Assembly: GCA_002381615.1 (NCBI GenBank)
Contig: DFWY01000027.1
Location: 1-60,574 of the forward strand
DNA from: Polaromonas sp. UBA4122
GTDB taxonomy: Bacteria; Pseudomonadota; Gammaproteobacteria; Burkholderiales; Burkholderiaceae_C
Length of the DNA stretch: 60,574 bases
Direction: 5' to 3'
The position numbers and the translations under genes were made by a program. Shown piece by piece: positions 27,517-36,979 of the stretch. Positions within the stretch are counted from its first letter, which is position 1; each line of letters starts with the position of its first letter. The notes under the pieces were generated by a model. That model saw nothing but the letters and a program-made list of their open reading frames with translations, was not told where the DNA came from and did no database searches.

Positions 27517-30345
27517 ATGACAGAAAAAGTCGATTACCGCCAAACACTGAACCTGCCCGAAACCCCCTTCCCCATGCGCGGCGACCTGCCCAAGCGCGAG
27601 GCGGGCTGGGTCAAGGAGTGGGAAGACCAGGGGCTTTACAAAAAACTGCGCGAGGCGCGCTGCGGCGCAGTGAAGTTTGTGCTGCACGACGGTCCGCCGT
27701 ATGCCAACGGCAGGATCCACATCGGCCACGCCGTCAACAAGATTCTGAAAGACATGATCGTCAAGGCGCGCCAGCTCAAGGGGCTGGACGCCATTTATGT
27801 GCCGGGCTGGGACTGCCATGGCCTGCCGATTGAAAACGCCATTGAAAAGCTGCATGGGCGCAACCTGCCGCGCGATGAAGTACAAGCCAAGAGCCGCGCC
27901 TTTGCCACCGAGCAAATTGTGGGGCAGATGGCCGACTTCAAACGCCTGGGCGTGCTGGGCGAATGGGACAACCCCTACCGCACCATGGATTTCGGCAACG
28001 AAGCCAATGAAATCCGCGCGCTCAAACGCATCATGGAACGCGGCTTTGTATACCGTGGTCTGAAACCCGTGTACTGGTGTTTCGACTGCGGCTCGTCGCT
28101 GGCCGAATTCGAGATCGAATACGCCGACAAGAAATCCCAGACGCTGGACGTCGGCTTCAAATGCGCCGAGCCCGAAAAGCTGGCAGCAGCTTTTGGATTG
28201 TCCAGCCTTGCCAAAGACGCCTTTGCCGTGATCTGGACCACCACCGCGTGGACCATTCCGGCCAACCAGGCGCTCAACCTCAATCCCGAACTTGAGTATG
28301 CACTGGTCGATACCGAACGCGGCCTGCTTCTATTGGCGGCCGTGCTGGTGGACAAGTGCCTGGAACGCTACCAGCTCACTGGCCAAGTGCTGGCGACCAC
28401 GCATGGCAAACACCTGGCGCTGCTGAACTTCATGCATCCGCTGTATGACGTGGACGCCGGCTATCGGCGCTTCAGCCCGGTGTTTCTGGCCGACTACGCC
28501 ACCGCCGACGACGGCACGGGTATCGTGCACTCCTCGCCCGCTTATGGGGTGGAAGACTTTAACTCCTGCGTGGCCAATGGTATGGCCTATGACGACATCC
28601 TGAACCCGGTGCAGGGCAATGGCCGCTATGTGGACGACTTACCGCTGTTTGGCGGCCTCAACATCTGGAAAGCCTGCCCCGTCGTCATTGAGACGCTGCG
28701 CGAGCACGGGCGCCTGTTTGCCACCGACAACATCGTTCACAGCTACCCGCACTGCTGGCGCCACAAGACGCCGGTGATCTACCGCGCAGCGGCCCAGTGG
28801 TTCATCCGCATGGACGAAGAAACATCGGGCACCCAGGGCGTGTTCACCAAGGACAAGGCCGGCAAAACGCTGCGCCAGCTGGCTTTGGCCGCGATCGAGG
28901 AAACCCGCTTTTATCCCGAAAACGGCAAAGTGCGCTTGCGCGACATGATCGCCGGCCGGCCCGACTGGTGCATCAGCCGCCAGCGCAACTGGGGCGTGCC
29001 GCTGCCCTTCTTCATCCACACCGCCACGGGCGAATTGCACCCGCGCACCATGGAAATCATGGACCAGGCGGCCGACATGGTGGAAGCTGGTGGTATCGAG
29101 GCCTGGAGCAAGGCGAGCGCTGAATCCATCATCGGCGCTGATGCCCCCGACTACATCAAAAGCACCGACATTCTCGACGTGTGGTTTGACTCTGGAACCA
29201 CGCATGACCACGTCCTCCGGCACAGCCACGCGGCGCAGTCGACCTGGCCGGCTGACCTGTACCTGGAAGGCCACGACCAGCACCGCGGCTGGTTTCACTC
29301 GTCGCTGCTCACGGCTTGCGCGATGTATGACCATGCGCCCTACAAAGGCCTGCTCACCCATGGCTTCACTGTTGACGGCAAAGGCCGCAAGATGAGCAAG
29401 AGCGAGGGGAATGTCGTGGCGCCACAAGAAGTCAGCGACAAGCTCGGTGCCGAAATCATCCGCCTGTGGTGCGCGTCCACCGATTACTCGGGCGACCTGG
29501 GCATTGACGACAAAATTTTGGCCCGCGTGGTCGACGCCTACCGCCGCATCCGCAATACGCTGCGCTTTCTGATGGCCAACGTGAGCGATTTCGACCCCGC
29601 CCAGGACGCGGTACCGTTTGACGAGATGCTGGAGATCGACCGCTACGCGCTGAGCCGTGCGGCGCAACTGCAGGCCGACATCCTGGCGCACTACGAGGTG
29701 TATGAATTTCATCCGGTCGTCTCCAAACTGCAGATTTACTGCAGCGAAGACCTGGGGGCTTTTTACCTCGACATCCTGAAAGACCGGCTCTACACGACGG
29801 GTCCCAAGTCGCTGGCACGGCGCAGCGCGCAAACAGCGCTGCACGCGATCACGCATGCCATGCTGCGCTGGATGGCGCCGTTTTTGAGCTTTACCGCCGA
29901 AGAGGCTTGGAAGATTTTCGGCCAGTCGGAGTCCATCTTTCTGGAAACCTACGCCGAACTTCCCGCGCCCGATGCCGCCCTGCTGGCCAAGTGGTCACGC
30001 ATTCGCGAAATCCGCGATGCGGTCAACAAAGACATCGAAGCCTTGCGGGCCGACGGCAAGGTGGGCTCGTCGTTGCAGGCCAACCTGATACTGGCCGTGC
30101 CGTCCGACGACCACGCGCTGCTGGCCAGCCTGGGCCATGATCTGAAGTTTGCATTCATTACATCTGCTATTGATTTGATAGCTGGAAGCACCCTTCAATC
30201 AAGCGTTAGTACCAGTTCAGCCACAAAATGCGAGCGCTGCTGGCACTACCGGGACGACGTGGGCATTGACCCCGCTCACCCCACGATTTGCGGCCGATGC
30301 ACCAGCAACCTGTATGGCGCGGGTGAAGACAGGAAGTTCGCGTAA
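27517..30345 (+). CDS. ileS: Isoleucyl-tRNA synthetase
   Basis: Class Ia synthetase charging tRNA-Ile. The HIGH motif is [13 protein letters not shown] and the KMSKS motif is [12 protein letters not shown]. The editing domain and anticodon-binding domain follow. The C-terminal zinc knuckle is [12 protein letters not shown]...CGRC. Length 942 residues is normal for the bacterial type. Family A repeat sequence at 30164-30230 codes for the linker just before the zinc knuckle (including [13 protein letters not shown]) without breaking the frame. The stop overlaps the lspA start by one base. Confidence 0.97.
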   Translation: MTEKVDYRQTLNLPETPFPMRGDLPKREAGWVKEWEDQGLYKKLREARCGAVKFVLHDGPPYANGRIHIGHAVNKILKDMIVKARQLKGLDAIYVPGWDCHGLPIENAIEKLHGRNLPRDEVQAKSRAFATEQIVGQMADFKRLGVLGEWDNPYRTMDFGNEANEIRALKRIMERGFVYRGLKPVYWCFDCGSSLAEFEIEYADKKSQTLDVGFKCAEPEKLAAAFGLSSLAKDAFAVIWTTTAWTIPANQALNLNPELEYALVDTERGLLLLAAVLVDKCLERYQLTGQVLATTHGKHLALLNFMHPLYDVDAGYRRFSPVFLADYATADDGTGIVHSSPAYGVEDFNSCVANGMAYDDILNPVQGNGRYVDDLPLFGGLNIWKACPVVIETLREHGRLFATDNIVHSYPHCWRHKTPVIYRAAAQWFIRMDEETSGTQGVFTKDKAGKTLRQLALAAIEETRFYPENGKVRLRDMIAGRPDWCISRQRNWGVPLPFFIHTATGELHPRTMEIMDQAADMVEAGGIEAWSKASAESIIGADAPDYIKSTDILDVWFDSGTTHDHVLRHSHAAQSTWPADLYLEGHDQHRGWFHSSLLTACAMYDHAPYKGLLTHGFTVDGKGRKMSKSEGNVVAPQEVSDKLGAEIIRLWCASTDYSGDLGIDDKILARVVDAYRRIRNTLRFLMANVSDFDPAQDAVPFDEMLEIDRYALSRAAQLQADILAHYEVYEFHPVVSKLQIYCSEDLGAFYLDILKDRLYTTGPKSLARRSAQTALHAITHAMLRWMAPFLSFTAEEAWKIFGQSESIFLETYAELPAPDAALLAKWSRIREIRDAVNKDIEALRADGKVGSSLQANLILAVPSDDHALLASLGHDLKFAFITSAIDLIAGSTLQSSVSTSSATKCERCWHYRDDVGIDPAHPTICGRCTSNLYGAGEDRKFA
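30164..30230 (-). repeat. Family A dispersed repeat inside ileS
   Basis: CTGCTATTGATTTGATAGCTG, given in part as GCTATTGATTTGATAGCTG, then AAGCACCCTTCAATCAAGCG and GCCACAAAATG. It matches the inverted family A pattern well and lies in an essential gene. Confidence 0.7.
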
Positions 30346-30845
30346 TGGCAAAAACCTCATTCAAGAAAACATCGGGGTCCATGCTGCCCTGGCTGGGCTT
30401 GGCACTGATCCTGGTCATTACCGACCAGTTCACCAAGGTGCTGATCCTGGGCTATTACCGCCTCGGTGATGCCACCTACGTGACCAGCTTCTTCAATGTG
30501 GTGCGGGTTCACAACCTGGGGGCTGCGTTTTCATTCCTGGCATCGGCTTCGGGCTGGCAGCGCTGGTTTTTTACCGTCATCGGTGTGGTGGCTGCCGTCT
30601 TTATCGTATGGCTACTCAAGTCGCATGCCGGGCAAAAGCTGTTCTCGTTTGCCCTGGCCTGCATTTTGGCCGGCGCGGTGGGCAACGTGATTGACCGCAG
30701 CCTGCACGGCTATGTGGTGGACTTTCTGGATTTTCACTATGGCAGCTGGCATTTCCCGGCCTTCAACATGGCCGACAGCGCCATCACCTTCGGCGCGATC
30801 TGCCTGATCCTGGACGAATTGCTGCGCGTGCGGAAGACACACTAA
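30345..30845 (+). CDS. lspA: Lipoprotein signal peptidase (signal peptidase II)
   Basis: An inner-membrane aspartyl protease that cleaves prolipoprotein signal peptides. Four hydrophobic helices are visible. The catalytic motifs are [13 protein letters not shown] and [11 protein letters not shown], which hold the two Asp residues. The start overlaps the ileS stop (TAATG), so the genes are translationally coupled, as in many proteobacteria. Length 166 residues. Confidence 0.96.
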   Translation: MAKTSFKKTSGSMLPWLGLALILVITDQFTKVLILGYYRLGDATYVTSFFNVVRVHNLGAAFSFLASASGWQRWFFTVIGVVAAVFIVWLLKSHAGQKLFSFALACILAGAVGNVIDRSLHGYVVDFLDFHYGSWHFPAFNMADSAITFGAICLILDELLRVRKTH

Positions 30846-30852
30846 GGCCAGC

Positions 30853-31231
30853 TCACACTGTTTTCACCCCCGCTCCCTTCCGGTTGCGACCCAAAAGGCC
30901 ATGTGCCGCGTTCCGGTTTGAGCAGCGCCATTCATAGAGCTCGTTCTTGACGCTGTTCGCGGCGCCGAACGACAGGTCGAAACCGGGCCACAGGCCCGCG
31001 ACCGAGCGCCGAGTGAGTCGAGGACAGCCTGATACGAAAGGTCATGAACTCGGATCCGACGAATCAACGCGCCGGAGGCGCCAGCGCGCGCTCGACGCGC
31101 TGTTCCAACTCTGTCAGGCCGAAGCTGGTAAGGTCCAGGTCGTGGGTGGTGGATAGCAGGCACACGGTGGCTGCGCCGAGTTCGGCCTTGAGTTCGCCCA
31201 GGAAGGGACTGGACGCAAAGATAGCCAGCGA
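30853..31231 (-). pseudogene. Coding remnants downstream of a universal stress gene
   Basis: On the minus strand, 31064-31231 reads as a protein-like C-terminus (FASSPFLGELKAELG, then HDLDLTSFGLTELEQR) with no start. The stretch 30853-30995 reads in another frame with SFGAANSVKNELYEW and ends in a stop. I do not recognise either family. They look like eroded ends of genes that once followed the universal stress protein. Confidence 0.35.
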
Positions 31232-31243
31232 ACGTTTTTAGGT

Positions 31244-32083
31244 TCAATGCACCATCAGCACCGGCAAGGTCATGGACCGCAGCACCGTGCGAGAGGTACC
31301 GCCCAATACCCACTCGCGGGCGCGGCTGTGGCCGTAGCAACCCATCACCAGCAGGTCGGCCTCGAGGTCGAAAGCACGCGACAACAGCAATTCGCCCAGT
31401 GCCTCGGGCTCCTCGCCCTCGCGGTGCCAGGTCACCTCCACCCCATGCAGCTTGAGGTAGCCGTTCAGGTCCAGCCGGTCGCCGCCGATCGCCCCTTCCT
31501 CGCCGGACCAGGAGAGGACGTGAACGCGACGCGCGCGCTGCAGCAGAGGCACGGCGGCGCTGACGGCATGGGCCGCCTCGCGGGTAGGTTTCCACGCGAT
31601 CACGACGGTCTCGCCAACCCTGGGCGGAACGCCCGCATAAGGCAGGATCAAGGCCGGCTTGCCGCTTGCGGCCATCACGGTCTCGGCGAAATCGAATGGA
31701 ACGCCGTCCGTTGATGGACTGGAAGGGTCGTGCTGGCCCAGCACCAGCAGGTCCGCGTAGAGCGCCTGCTGCGCGAACGCAGCCATGATGGGATCGTCGC
31801 GAATCTCGGCCCATGCGACGTAGACGCCGGTCGTCGCCAGCGACTGCTCGAACGCGGTGCGCGCGCGGAGCCGCCGCTCGTCGTCAATGTCACGCAAGGC
31901 GGCCGCGATGCCTGGTCCGGCCTCAGGCGAGAACGGCAACTCCACAAAACTGGGTGTCACAGCGTACAGCGCGGTCACCGCAGCGCCGTGCGCCTGCCCG
32001 AACCGGCGCGCCACCTCCAGGCGTTGCACCGCCCGCGGCGAGGCGTCAAGGTGCACCAGCAGTTGTGTCAGGGAAGCTTTCAT
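31244..32083 (-). CDS. Tandem universal stress protein (two UspA domains)
   Basis: A 279-residue cytoplasmic protein made of two Usp domains (about 1-148 and 150-279). The second keeps the ATP-binding signature G-x2-G-x9-G-T (MGCYGHSRAREWVLGGTS). In the first the motif is degenerate (LGQHDPSSPSTDG), a common asymmetry in UspE-like tandem proteins. An FNR-type box at 32145-32158 is centred 68 nt upstream of the ATG, so the gene is probably induced at low oxygen. Confidence 0.9.
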   Translation of the reverse strand: MKASLTQLLVHLDASPRAVQRLEVARRFGQAHGAAVTALYAVTPSFVELPFSPEAGPGIAAALRDIDDERRLRARTAFEQSLATTGVYVAWAEIRDDPIMAAFAQQALYADLLVLGQHDPSSPSTDGVPFDFAETVMAASGKPALILPYAGVPPRVGETVVIAWKPTREAAHAVSAAVPLLQRARRVHVLSWSGEEGAIGGDRLDLNGYLKLHGVEVTWHREGEEPEALGELLLSRAFDLEADLLVMGCYGHSRAREWVLGGTSRTVLRSMTLPVLMVH

Positions 32084-32144
32084 GGACCTACTCCTTCAAC
32101 AGCTTGCGATCCCACAACGTTAGAGCGCGAGCGCCCGGGACGGA

Positions 32145-32158
32145 TTGACAAGCATCAA
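32145..32158 (-). promoter_or_regulatory. FNR/Dnr-type box upstream of the tandem usp gene
   Basis: TTGACAAGCATCAA matches the TTGAT-N4-ATCAA consensus in 13 of 14 counted positions (N allowed). Its centre is 68.5 nt from the usp start codon. It lies between the response regulator stop and the usp gene. Confidence 0.65.
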
Positions 32159-32177
32159 CCACCCGTCATGGCCGCGT

Positions 32178-32822
32178 TCACGGCTCCAGCGGTTCGCTCA
32201 CGCCGTGTTTGATGGCGTAGCGAATCAGCTCGCTGTGGTTTTGCAGGCCCATTTTCTGCATCAGGTTGGCCTTGTGGGTACTGACGGTCTTGACCGAGAG
32301 CTTGAGGTCCGCGGCAATGTCGGTCACGGATACGCCGTCAGCGAGCAGACGGAACACTTCGAACTCCCGGTCCGACAGCGACTCGTGTGCTGGCGCAGCC
32401 CCACCCTGCATGGCGCCCAAGGCCAGTTGCTCGGCCACCTCGGCGCTAATAAAGGCACCACCTGCGGCGACCCTGCGCAGGGCCTGGACCAACTGCGTCG
32501 GCGCGCTTTCCTTGGTCAGGTAGCCGCTCGCACCGGACTTGATGGCGCGTACGGCGTACTGGAGTTCCTCGTGCATGCTGAGAACGAGGATGCGCAGCTT
32601 GGGCTTCTCCCCATGCACTAGCTTGATCAGTTCCATACCACTGCGCCCAGGCATGGACAGGTCCATCACCAGCACATCGAAATCTGATTCGCGCACGCGC
32701 TGCATCACTTCGGTTCCGTCAGCCGCCTCACCCGCCACCTCCATGTCGTCGACAGAAGCAAAGATGCGCTTGAGCCCCTCCCGGACGATGGCGTGGTCAT
32801 CGGCGATCACGATCCTGATCAT
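32178..32822 (-). CDS. NarL/FixJ-type response regulator
   Basis: The receiver domain has the acidic pair ADDHAIVREGL, the phospho-acceptor in DVLVMDLSMPG (near residue 55) and the conserved Lys in YLTKESAP. The C-terminal LuxR-type helix-turn-helix is LSDREFEVFRLLADGVS...SVKTVSTHKANLMQKM. Length 214 residues. The start ATG overlaps the stop of the sensor kinase gene, so they form a cognate pair. Targets are likely within the surrounding stress locus. Confidence 0.93.
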   Translation of the reverse strand: MIRIVIADDHAIVREGLKRIFASVDDMEVAGEAADGTEVMQRVRESDFDVLVMDLSMPGRSGMELIKLVHGEKPKLRILVLSMHEELQYAVRAIKSGASGYLTKESAPTQLVQALRRVAAGGAFISAEVAEQLALGAMQGGAAPAHESLSDREFEVFRLLADGVSVTDIAADLKLSVKTVSTHKANLMQKMGLQNHSELIRYAIKHGVSEPLEP

Positions 32823-33682
32823 TCCGGAACTCCCGATTGCGGCAACGGAATGTACATTTCGACCAATGTGCCATGCCCCAGCGCGCTATTGATGGCGATG
32901 CTACCCCCGAGCAGCTGCGCCCGCTCGCGCAAACCCATAAGCCCCAGCGATTGCGGCTTGCGCGGCACCGCCGTGACAAAACCGCAGCCGTTGTCCCGCA
33001 CGGTCAGCATGACCGCGCGCGGCACCTTGTCGATGACCACGGCGACCTCCGACGCCCCAGCATGTTTGGCGACGTTGGCCAGCGACTCCTGGACGATCCG
33101 GAACACTGCAGTCGCGTAAGGTTCCTGCAGTTCCAACTCCTCGTCCACGGAGAGCTTGCAGGCAACACCGCAGCGCTGGGTGAAGTTGCCCACCAGCCAT
33201 TCAATGGCGGGCACCAGGCCCAGGTCGTCCAGCAGCAGCGGCCGCAAGTCCGCGGCAATACGGCGCGTGGCGCCGATCGTACGGTCGAGCGTCTCCAGCA
33301 TGTTGGTTAGCTTGGCAACTGCGGCCTCGGGAGCGATGGCGGCGTTGTCGCGCACCCAAATGGTGTCCATCTTCAGCGCCGTCAGGGATTGGGCAAGGTC
33401 GTCATGCAACTCGCGCGCCACGCGGGCTTTTTCTTCTTCGAGGATGGCATTGGCCGCCATAGCGAAAGCGTTCCGTTCCTCCTGAACTCGATCACGCTCG
33501 GTCACATCAGGCGGTCTGATGGTAAAGAACTTCCCATCGGCTGTCCTGAGCCGGGAAACCGGCACGTCCATCTGGAACTCTTCGCCGATTGAGCGCAGCC
33601 CGTATAAGTGACCGCCCACCGCCGGAGTTCCAATTCCCATCAATGGCCTCGACCTAAGGTCAGTCTGGATACGGTTGTCCAT
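32819..33682 (-). CDS. NarX-type sensor histidine kinase with a shortened PAS domain
   Basis: The dimerisation box ARELHDDLAQSLTALK has the phosphorylated His (HisKA_3 type). The ATPase domain has VRDNGCGF and GLMGLRERAQLLGG. The N-terminal 70 residues hold only the last strands of a PAS domain (GEEFQMDVPVSRL, KFFTIRPPDVTERDR). The start ATG at 33682 has an AGGAGG site 4 nt upstream. With no membrane segment and only part of a PAS fold, the sensor input is either lost or supplied by a partner. Length 287 residues is short for the class. Confidence 0.88.
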   Translation of the reverse strand: MDNRIQTDLRSRPLMGIGTPAVGGHLYGLRSIGEEFQMDVPVSRLRTADGKFFTIRPPDVTERDRVQEERNAFAMAANAILEEEKARVARELHDDLAQSLTALKMDTIWVRDNAAIAPEAAVAKLTNMLETLDRTIGATRRIAADLRPLLLDDLGLVPAIEWLVGNFTQRCGVACKLSVDEELELQEPYATAVFRIVQESLANVAKHAGASEVAVVIDKVPRAVMLTVRDNGCGFVTAVPRKPQSLGLMGLRERAQLLGGSIAINSALGHGTLVEMYIPLPQSGVPE

Positions 33683-34175
33683 AAATCCTCCTGAAGCTTC
33701 CCTCTTCCTCAGTCATGCTTTGTATCTTCAGCCGCCTTTTTGACGGATTGACTACAACTGCTTGCACTGTCTTGCGTGGGAATGTCTAATCTATTTATGT
33801 CACGCTCAAACCTTAGGGTAAATTGATGTTCGCATCTATATCAATAGCCGAAAAAAAACATATAGTTACAATAGTTGCATAACGTAACTACCAAATTCAA
33901 ACCCTGTGGTGTTTAGCAAAAAAGATAGCAAGACAGGTTGATGCTGATTCATGGAAGCAGTCAGACATGAGCAGCAATGACCCGCCCGTCGCTCATGCGC
34001 CGGGCGCTAAAACGATGTTTGGCTGCTCGTTCCCCATTATGATGGCGTCCATGACCGAGTCCAACACAGCCGTAAGGCGTGCTTCCACATTGCTGACCTG
34101 GGAGGCATCAAGGCTGTGGACGGAAGAAAAAGGCAGGGCCCAGTGCAGCCGACACTGCGCAAGGCCGACAGGCTC
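33683..34175. other. Intergenic region with low-GC core
   Basis: About 490 bp between divergent sensor kinase and convergent lipoprotein genes. The part at 33780-33930 is markedly AT-rich compared with its surroundings and should hold the kinase promoter. TTGATGCTGATTCA at 33928-33941 is a near match to the FNR-type box. A 70-residue plus-strand frame at 33967-34179 has no recognisable motif. Confidence 0.4.
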
Positions 34176-34739
34176 CTAGCGCATCAGCACGGCACCGGCC
34201 GACTCCTGGAATGGGCCAAGCGGGTTGCTCTGCCTCTCGACGCGAGCGATTTGCGCCTGCCCTGCATAGTTGCGAAACAGCACCGTGCTGTCACTGACAA
34301 CCACCAAGGCCTGAAACGACCACCCGGTGACGTCTGTCGTGCGGCGAATATTCAGGACGTCCAGCCAGAAGCCGCCGGTGCGGCGCCGATCCTGTCGCTC
34401 GAAGTGGAACAGGTAACCACGGCACGCCGCTTGGGCCTCTACGCACTTCCTGACGCCGGGATCCAGTGCCGACAGCGGCAGGCCCGGGTAAGGAGCCAGC
34501 CGCGCGACGATGTCGGGGTAGGGAATCAGGGTGACGTTGGCACCGCCCTCGGGATCGAACCCGAGGTCTTTGAGTTCCGAAAAACGCGTCTTCAGAGGGA
34601 CGATGCGCTCGGCCGCCGCTTGGGCGGACTCGAATGTGGCAAAGGTACCTGGCGTGTCGCTGCTGCCGCGTGGCAGCATGGCAGAGCAGGCAGACAAGGC
34701 GGCGCAGGCAAGCACGACGATTAGCAGGCGGTATTTCAT
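34176..34739 (-). CDS. Putative lipoprotein of unknown function
   Basis: From ATG 34739 the product begins MKYRLLIVVLACAALSAC, a lipoprotein signal with lipobox L-S-A-C at residue 18. The mature part (about 170 residues) has ERIVPLKTRFSELKDLGFDP near its start, a Cys pair (VRKCVEAQAAC) and GFWLDVLNIRRTTDVTGW. I do not recognise the family. A palindromic FNR-like box centred 64.5 nt upstream (34797-34810) is shared with the divergent universal stress gene, which suggests it belongs to the same stress response. Confidence 0.75.
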   Translation of the reverse strand: MKYRLLIVVLACAALSACSAMLPRGSSDTPGTFATFESAQAAAERIVPLKTRFSELKDLGFDPEGGANVTLIPYPDIVARLAPYPGLPLSALDPGVRKCVEAQAACRGYLFHFERQDRRRTGGFWLDVLNIRRTTDVTGWSFQALVVVSDSTVLFRNYAGQAQIARVERQSNPLGPFQESAGAVLMR

Positions 34740-34773
34740 GCAAACACTATGCTCGCTGCTAAACGATCCCGGT

Positions 34774-34787
34774 TTGACCCGCATCAA
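34774..34787. promoter_or_regulatory. FNR/Dnr-type box, first of a close pair
   Basis: TTGACCCGCATCAA, 10 bp from a second box at 34797-34810. It stands 41.5 nt from the lipoprotein ATG. Confidence 0.55.
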
Positions 34788-34796
34788 CAAAATTCA

Positions 34797-34810
34797 TTGA
34801 CCCACGTCAA
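34797..34810. promoter_or_regulatory. FNR/Dnr-type box between lipoprotein and usp genes
   Basis: TTGACCCACGTCAA has perfectly symmetric half-sites. Its centre is 64.5 nt from the leftward lipoprotein start and 68.5 nt from the rightward usp start, so it could serve both. Confidence 0.65.
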
Positions 34811-34871
34811 TGCCGTCCGCCCGGCCGTCGACCACACTGAAGCCGTCAAATACAGCATAAAGGAGCTGATC

Positions 34872-35342
34872 ATGTACAAGCGAATACTCGTTCCAGTGGA
34901 CGGAAGTGAGACCTCAAACAAAGCTTTGGTGGCTGCACTGCAACTGGCCAAAGACGCAGGAGGACGCGTGCGGCTCGTCCACGTCGTTGAAGAGCTGGCC
35001 TACCTGAGCGGCTATGAGCAGTTTGGCGGTTATTCGGACGAGTTATTCAGGGTGATGCGCGAAACCGGGACCAAGGTGCTCAATGACGGCATGGCCATTG
35101 CCCAGGCTGCGGGCATAGAGGCGGACAACCTGCTGTTCGACAACCTTGGTGGGCGACTCGCCGAAGTAGTTGCCGACGCCGCCAAACAATGGAACGCCGA
35201 CCTCATCGTAGTCGGCACTCACGGCCGCCGGGGCGTGGGCCGCATGCTGCTGGGCAGTGGCGCCGAACAGATCATCCGCTTGGCACCCATGCCGGTGCTG
35301 GTGGTTCGCTCGGGCGAGGACAGCGGCTCAAAAGCGGCCTGA
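34872..35342 (+). CDS. Universal stress protein (UspA family)
   Basis: A 156-residue single Usp domain: [18 protein letters not shown] at the N-terminus and the ATP-binding motif [18 protein letters not shown] near residue 130. An AAAGGAG site precedes the ATG. An FNR-type box lies upstream at the same distance as at the other usp genes. Usp proteins of this type are linked to survival under anoxia or stasis. Confidence 0.93.
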   Translation: MYKRILVPVDGSETSNKALVAALQLAKDAGGRVRLVHVVEELAYLSGYEQFGGYSDELFRVMRETGTKVLNDGMAIAQAAGIEADNLLFDNLGGRLAEVVADAAKQWNADLIVVGTHGRRGVGRMLLGSGAEQIIRLAPMPVLVVRSGEDSGSKAA

Positions 35343-35365
35343 AACGCAGCCCATCCAGAACAGGC

Positions 35366-35905
35366 CACGAGGGAACACAGACACTCAACCAGTTGCTGGC
35401 CGAACTGGACGGCTTCGACACCAGCGCGGGGTTGATCCTGCTGGCCGCCACCAACCGGCCCGAAATTCTCAACCCTGCCCTGCTGCGGGCGCGTGGAGAT
35501 TCTCAGCGTGCACCTCAAACGCATCAAGCGGGCATCCAGTGTGGACTTGGTGAACGAGGCCGCGTTGCTGGCGACGTGGCGCGAAGCCGAGGAAGTGACG
35601 CTGCATGATTTCACGGAGGCTATCGAACGCATCATGGCCGGACTGGAAAGGCGCAATCGCGTCTTCAACGCCAGTGAGTGCCGCATCATTGCCGTGCATG
35701 AAGCGGGACATGCGCTGGTAGCCATGTCGATCCATGGCATGGACAAAGTCCACGAGGTGTCGATCATCCCGCGGGGTATCGACTCGCTGGGCTACACCAT
35801 CCATAGACCGACGGCAGACCGCTTCGTGACGACACGGCAGGAATTCAAGGAAAAGCATGGCGATGCTGATGGCGGCCGTGCCGCCGAGCCCCAGGGAATA
35901 CCGTG
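35366..35905 (+). pseudogene. FtsH protease pseudogene with internal deletions
   Basis: The segment [14 protein letters not shown]...[11 protein letters not shown] is the AAA+ second-region sequence of FtsH. The frame then shifts near 35495 with a gap (the FDRQ...DRPD part is lost) into [12 protein letters not shown], and again jumps to [17 protein letters not shown]. The zinc site HEAGHALVAM is present, followed by VSIIPRG and YTIHRPTADRF, after which the frame decays. The ATPase N-terminus, membrane region and C-terminus are gone. About 540 bp remain of roughly 1.9 kb. An FtsH-like gene beside usp genes is common in anaerobic stress loci. Confidence 0.85.
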
Positions 35906-35961
35906 AAGCGCTCGACCAAGGCGTACTCCCGCCATACCTTCAGCCTTGAGCCGTCCGGGCC

Positions 35962-36615
35962 CTACTTGCAGCGTGGGACGGCATGCACCAGCAGTTCGCG
36001 AACCTGCTCGTCGCTAATCTGGTCGAAGTCGCGGTAATACTGGCCGACACTGCGGAAATCCGGCGGACTCAGCACGCAGACGAACTCGTCCGCCGCCGTG
36101 CCGATCAGATCCTGCGCCCCGGACGGCGCTACCGGCACAGCCACCACGATCCACGCCGGCTTGGCGCTTCGCAGGGCCATGAGCGCGGCGCGCATCGTGG
36201 CGCCGGTGGCCACGCCGTCATCGACCACAATGACCGCGCGCCCTTCGATCCTCGCGGGTTCACGCGTGCCGCGGTAGAGAACCTCGCGCCGAGCCGGTTC
36301 GCGGCTCCCGGTGGCGATGGCCCCCTCCTGCTGCTGCAGGCTCATGCAACTGCTGGCCACGATCTGCTGGTTGACATACATCGCGCCGCCACCGGCGATC
36401 GCGCTCATGGTCAGTTCGGGCTGGTGCGGCACGCCCAGCTTGCGCACAATCAGCAGGTCCAGCTCCGCACCCAGCGCCCGGGCCACTTCCCATGCGACGG
36501 GCACACCGCCATGCGGCAGAGCCAGCACCACGACATCGTCGCGTCCGGCATAGGCCTGCAGGTGCCGGGCCAATATGCGCCCGGCAGCGGCGCGATCAGT
36601 AAACAAGCCGTTCAT
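35962..36615 (-). CDS. Phosphoribosyltransferase-domain protein
   Basis: The PRPP-binding motif VIVVDDGVATGATMRAAL near residue 125 is the type I PRTase signature. The N-terminal part has VLALPHGGVPVAWEVARAL and LIVRKLGVPHQPELTMSAIA. Members of this family are stand-alone, with unknown substrate, and occur in stress or anaerobic clusters with usp genes. Start ATG 36615. An FNR-type box (36672-36685) is centred 63.5 nt upstream. Confidence 0.88.
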   Translation of the reverse strand: MNGLFTDRAAAGRILARHLQAYAGRDDVVVLALPHGGVPVAWEVARALGAELDLLIVRKLGVPHQPELTMSAIAGGGAMYVNQQIVASSCMSLQQQEGAIATGSREPARREVLYRGTREPARIEGRAVIVVDDGVATGATMRAALMALRSAKPAWIVVAVPVAPSGAQDLIGTAADEFVCVLSPPDFRSVGQYYRDFDQISDEQVRELLVHAVPRCK

Positions 36616-36671
36616 AAGTTTTCCCTCTGGATACCTGGCTATCAAGTTAGGGCACGATCTGCCCGGCTGCA

Positions 36672-36685
36672 TTGACCCACATCAA
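36672..36685 (-). promoter_or_regulatory. FNR/Dnr-type box upstream of the PRTase gene
   Basis: TTGACCCACATCAA, centre 63.5 nt from the PRTase start. Confidence 0.65.
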
Positions 36686-36840
36686 TGCCCTTGCCGACGG
36701 CGTCCTTGAAGTGCCGTGGCTGCATGCAACAGTTCAAACCAAAGCATGGCCGCCAGCGCCAAGCCAATCACAGCAGGGACTATGGCTTCAGCCGCGCCGC
36801 ATTCTCCTGCGTGAGACCTGGGATTTCGGAATTTGTTCAT
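36682..36840 (-). CDS. Possible small membrane protein (52 aa)
   Basis: From ATG 36840 the frame encodes MNKFRNPRSHAG, then one clear hydrophobic helix (VPAVIGLALAAMLWFELL) and a basic tail. The coding frame overlaps the PRTase promoter box. I do not recognise a family and no strong ribosome-binding site is visible, so it could be chance. Its start lies 76 nt from the divergent box at 36910. Confidence 0.35.
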   Translation of the reverse strand: MNKFRNPRSHAGECGAAEAIVPAVIGLALAAMLWFELLHAATALQGRRRQGH

Positions 36841-36909
36841 GACGCCAGCGTATGGACAACAGGTGTTCGCCTTGTTGAGCGACGACAAGCTTGCAGCGCG
36901 GCAACGCGC

Positions 36910-36923
36910 TTGACAATTGTCAA
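36910..36923 (+). promoter_or_regulatory. FNR/Dnr-type box upstream of the DUF883 gene
   Basis: TTGACAATTGTCAA, fully palindromic, centre 63.5 nt from the start at 36980. A TAAACT hexamer at 36945-36950 sits where a -10 element should be if the box is at -41.5. Confidence 0.7.
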
Positions 36924-36979
36924 CCCCATCGGAAGGAACCTCGCTAAACTGGCTTCGCGTTCTTACCCAGGAGAGAAAC

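Noticed and set aside
28639-29856. 405-residue minus-strand frame opposite ileS
   Set aside because: The plus strand has HIGH and KMSKS motifs in the right places; the antisense frame shows no domain.
30864-31814. 316-residue minus-strand frame overlapping the tandem usp gene
   Set aside because: Runs out of frame through the usp coding sequence; Arg-rich and without motifs.
33967-34179. 70-residue plus-strand frame upstream of the lipoprotein gene end
   Set aside because: No recognisable domain, and it overlaps the end of a better supported gene.
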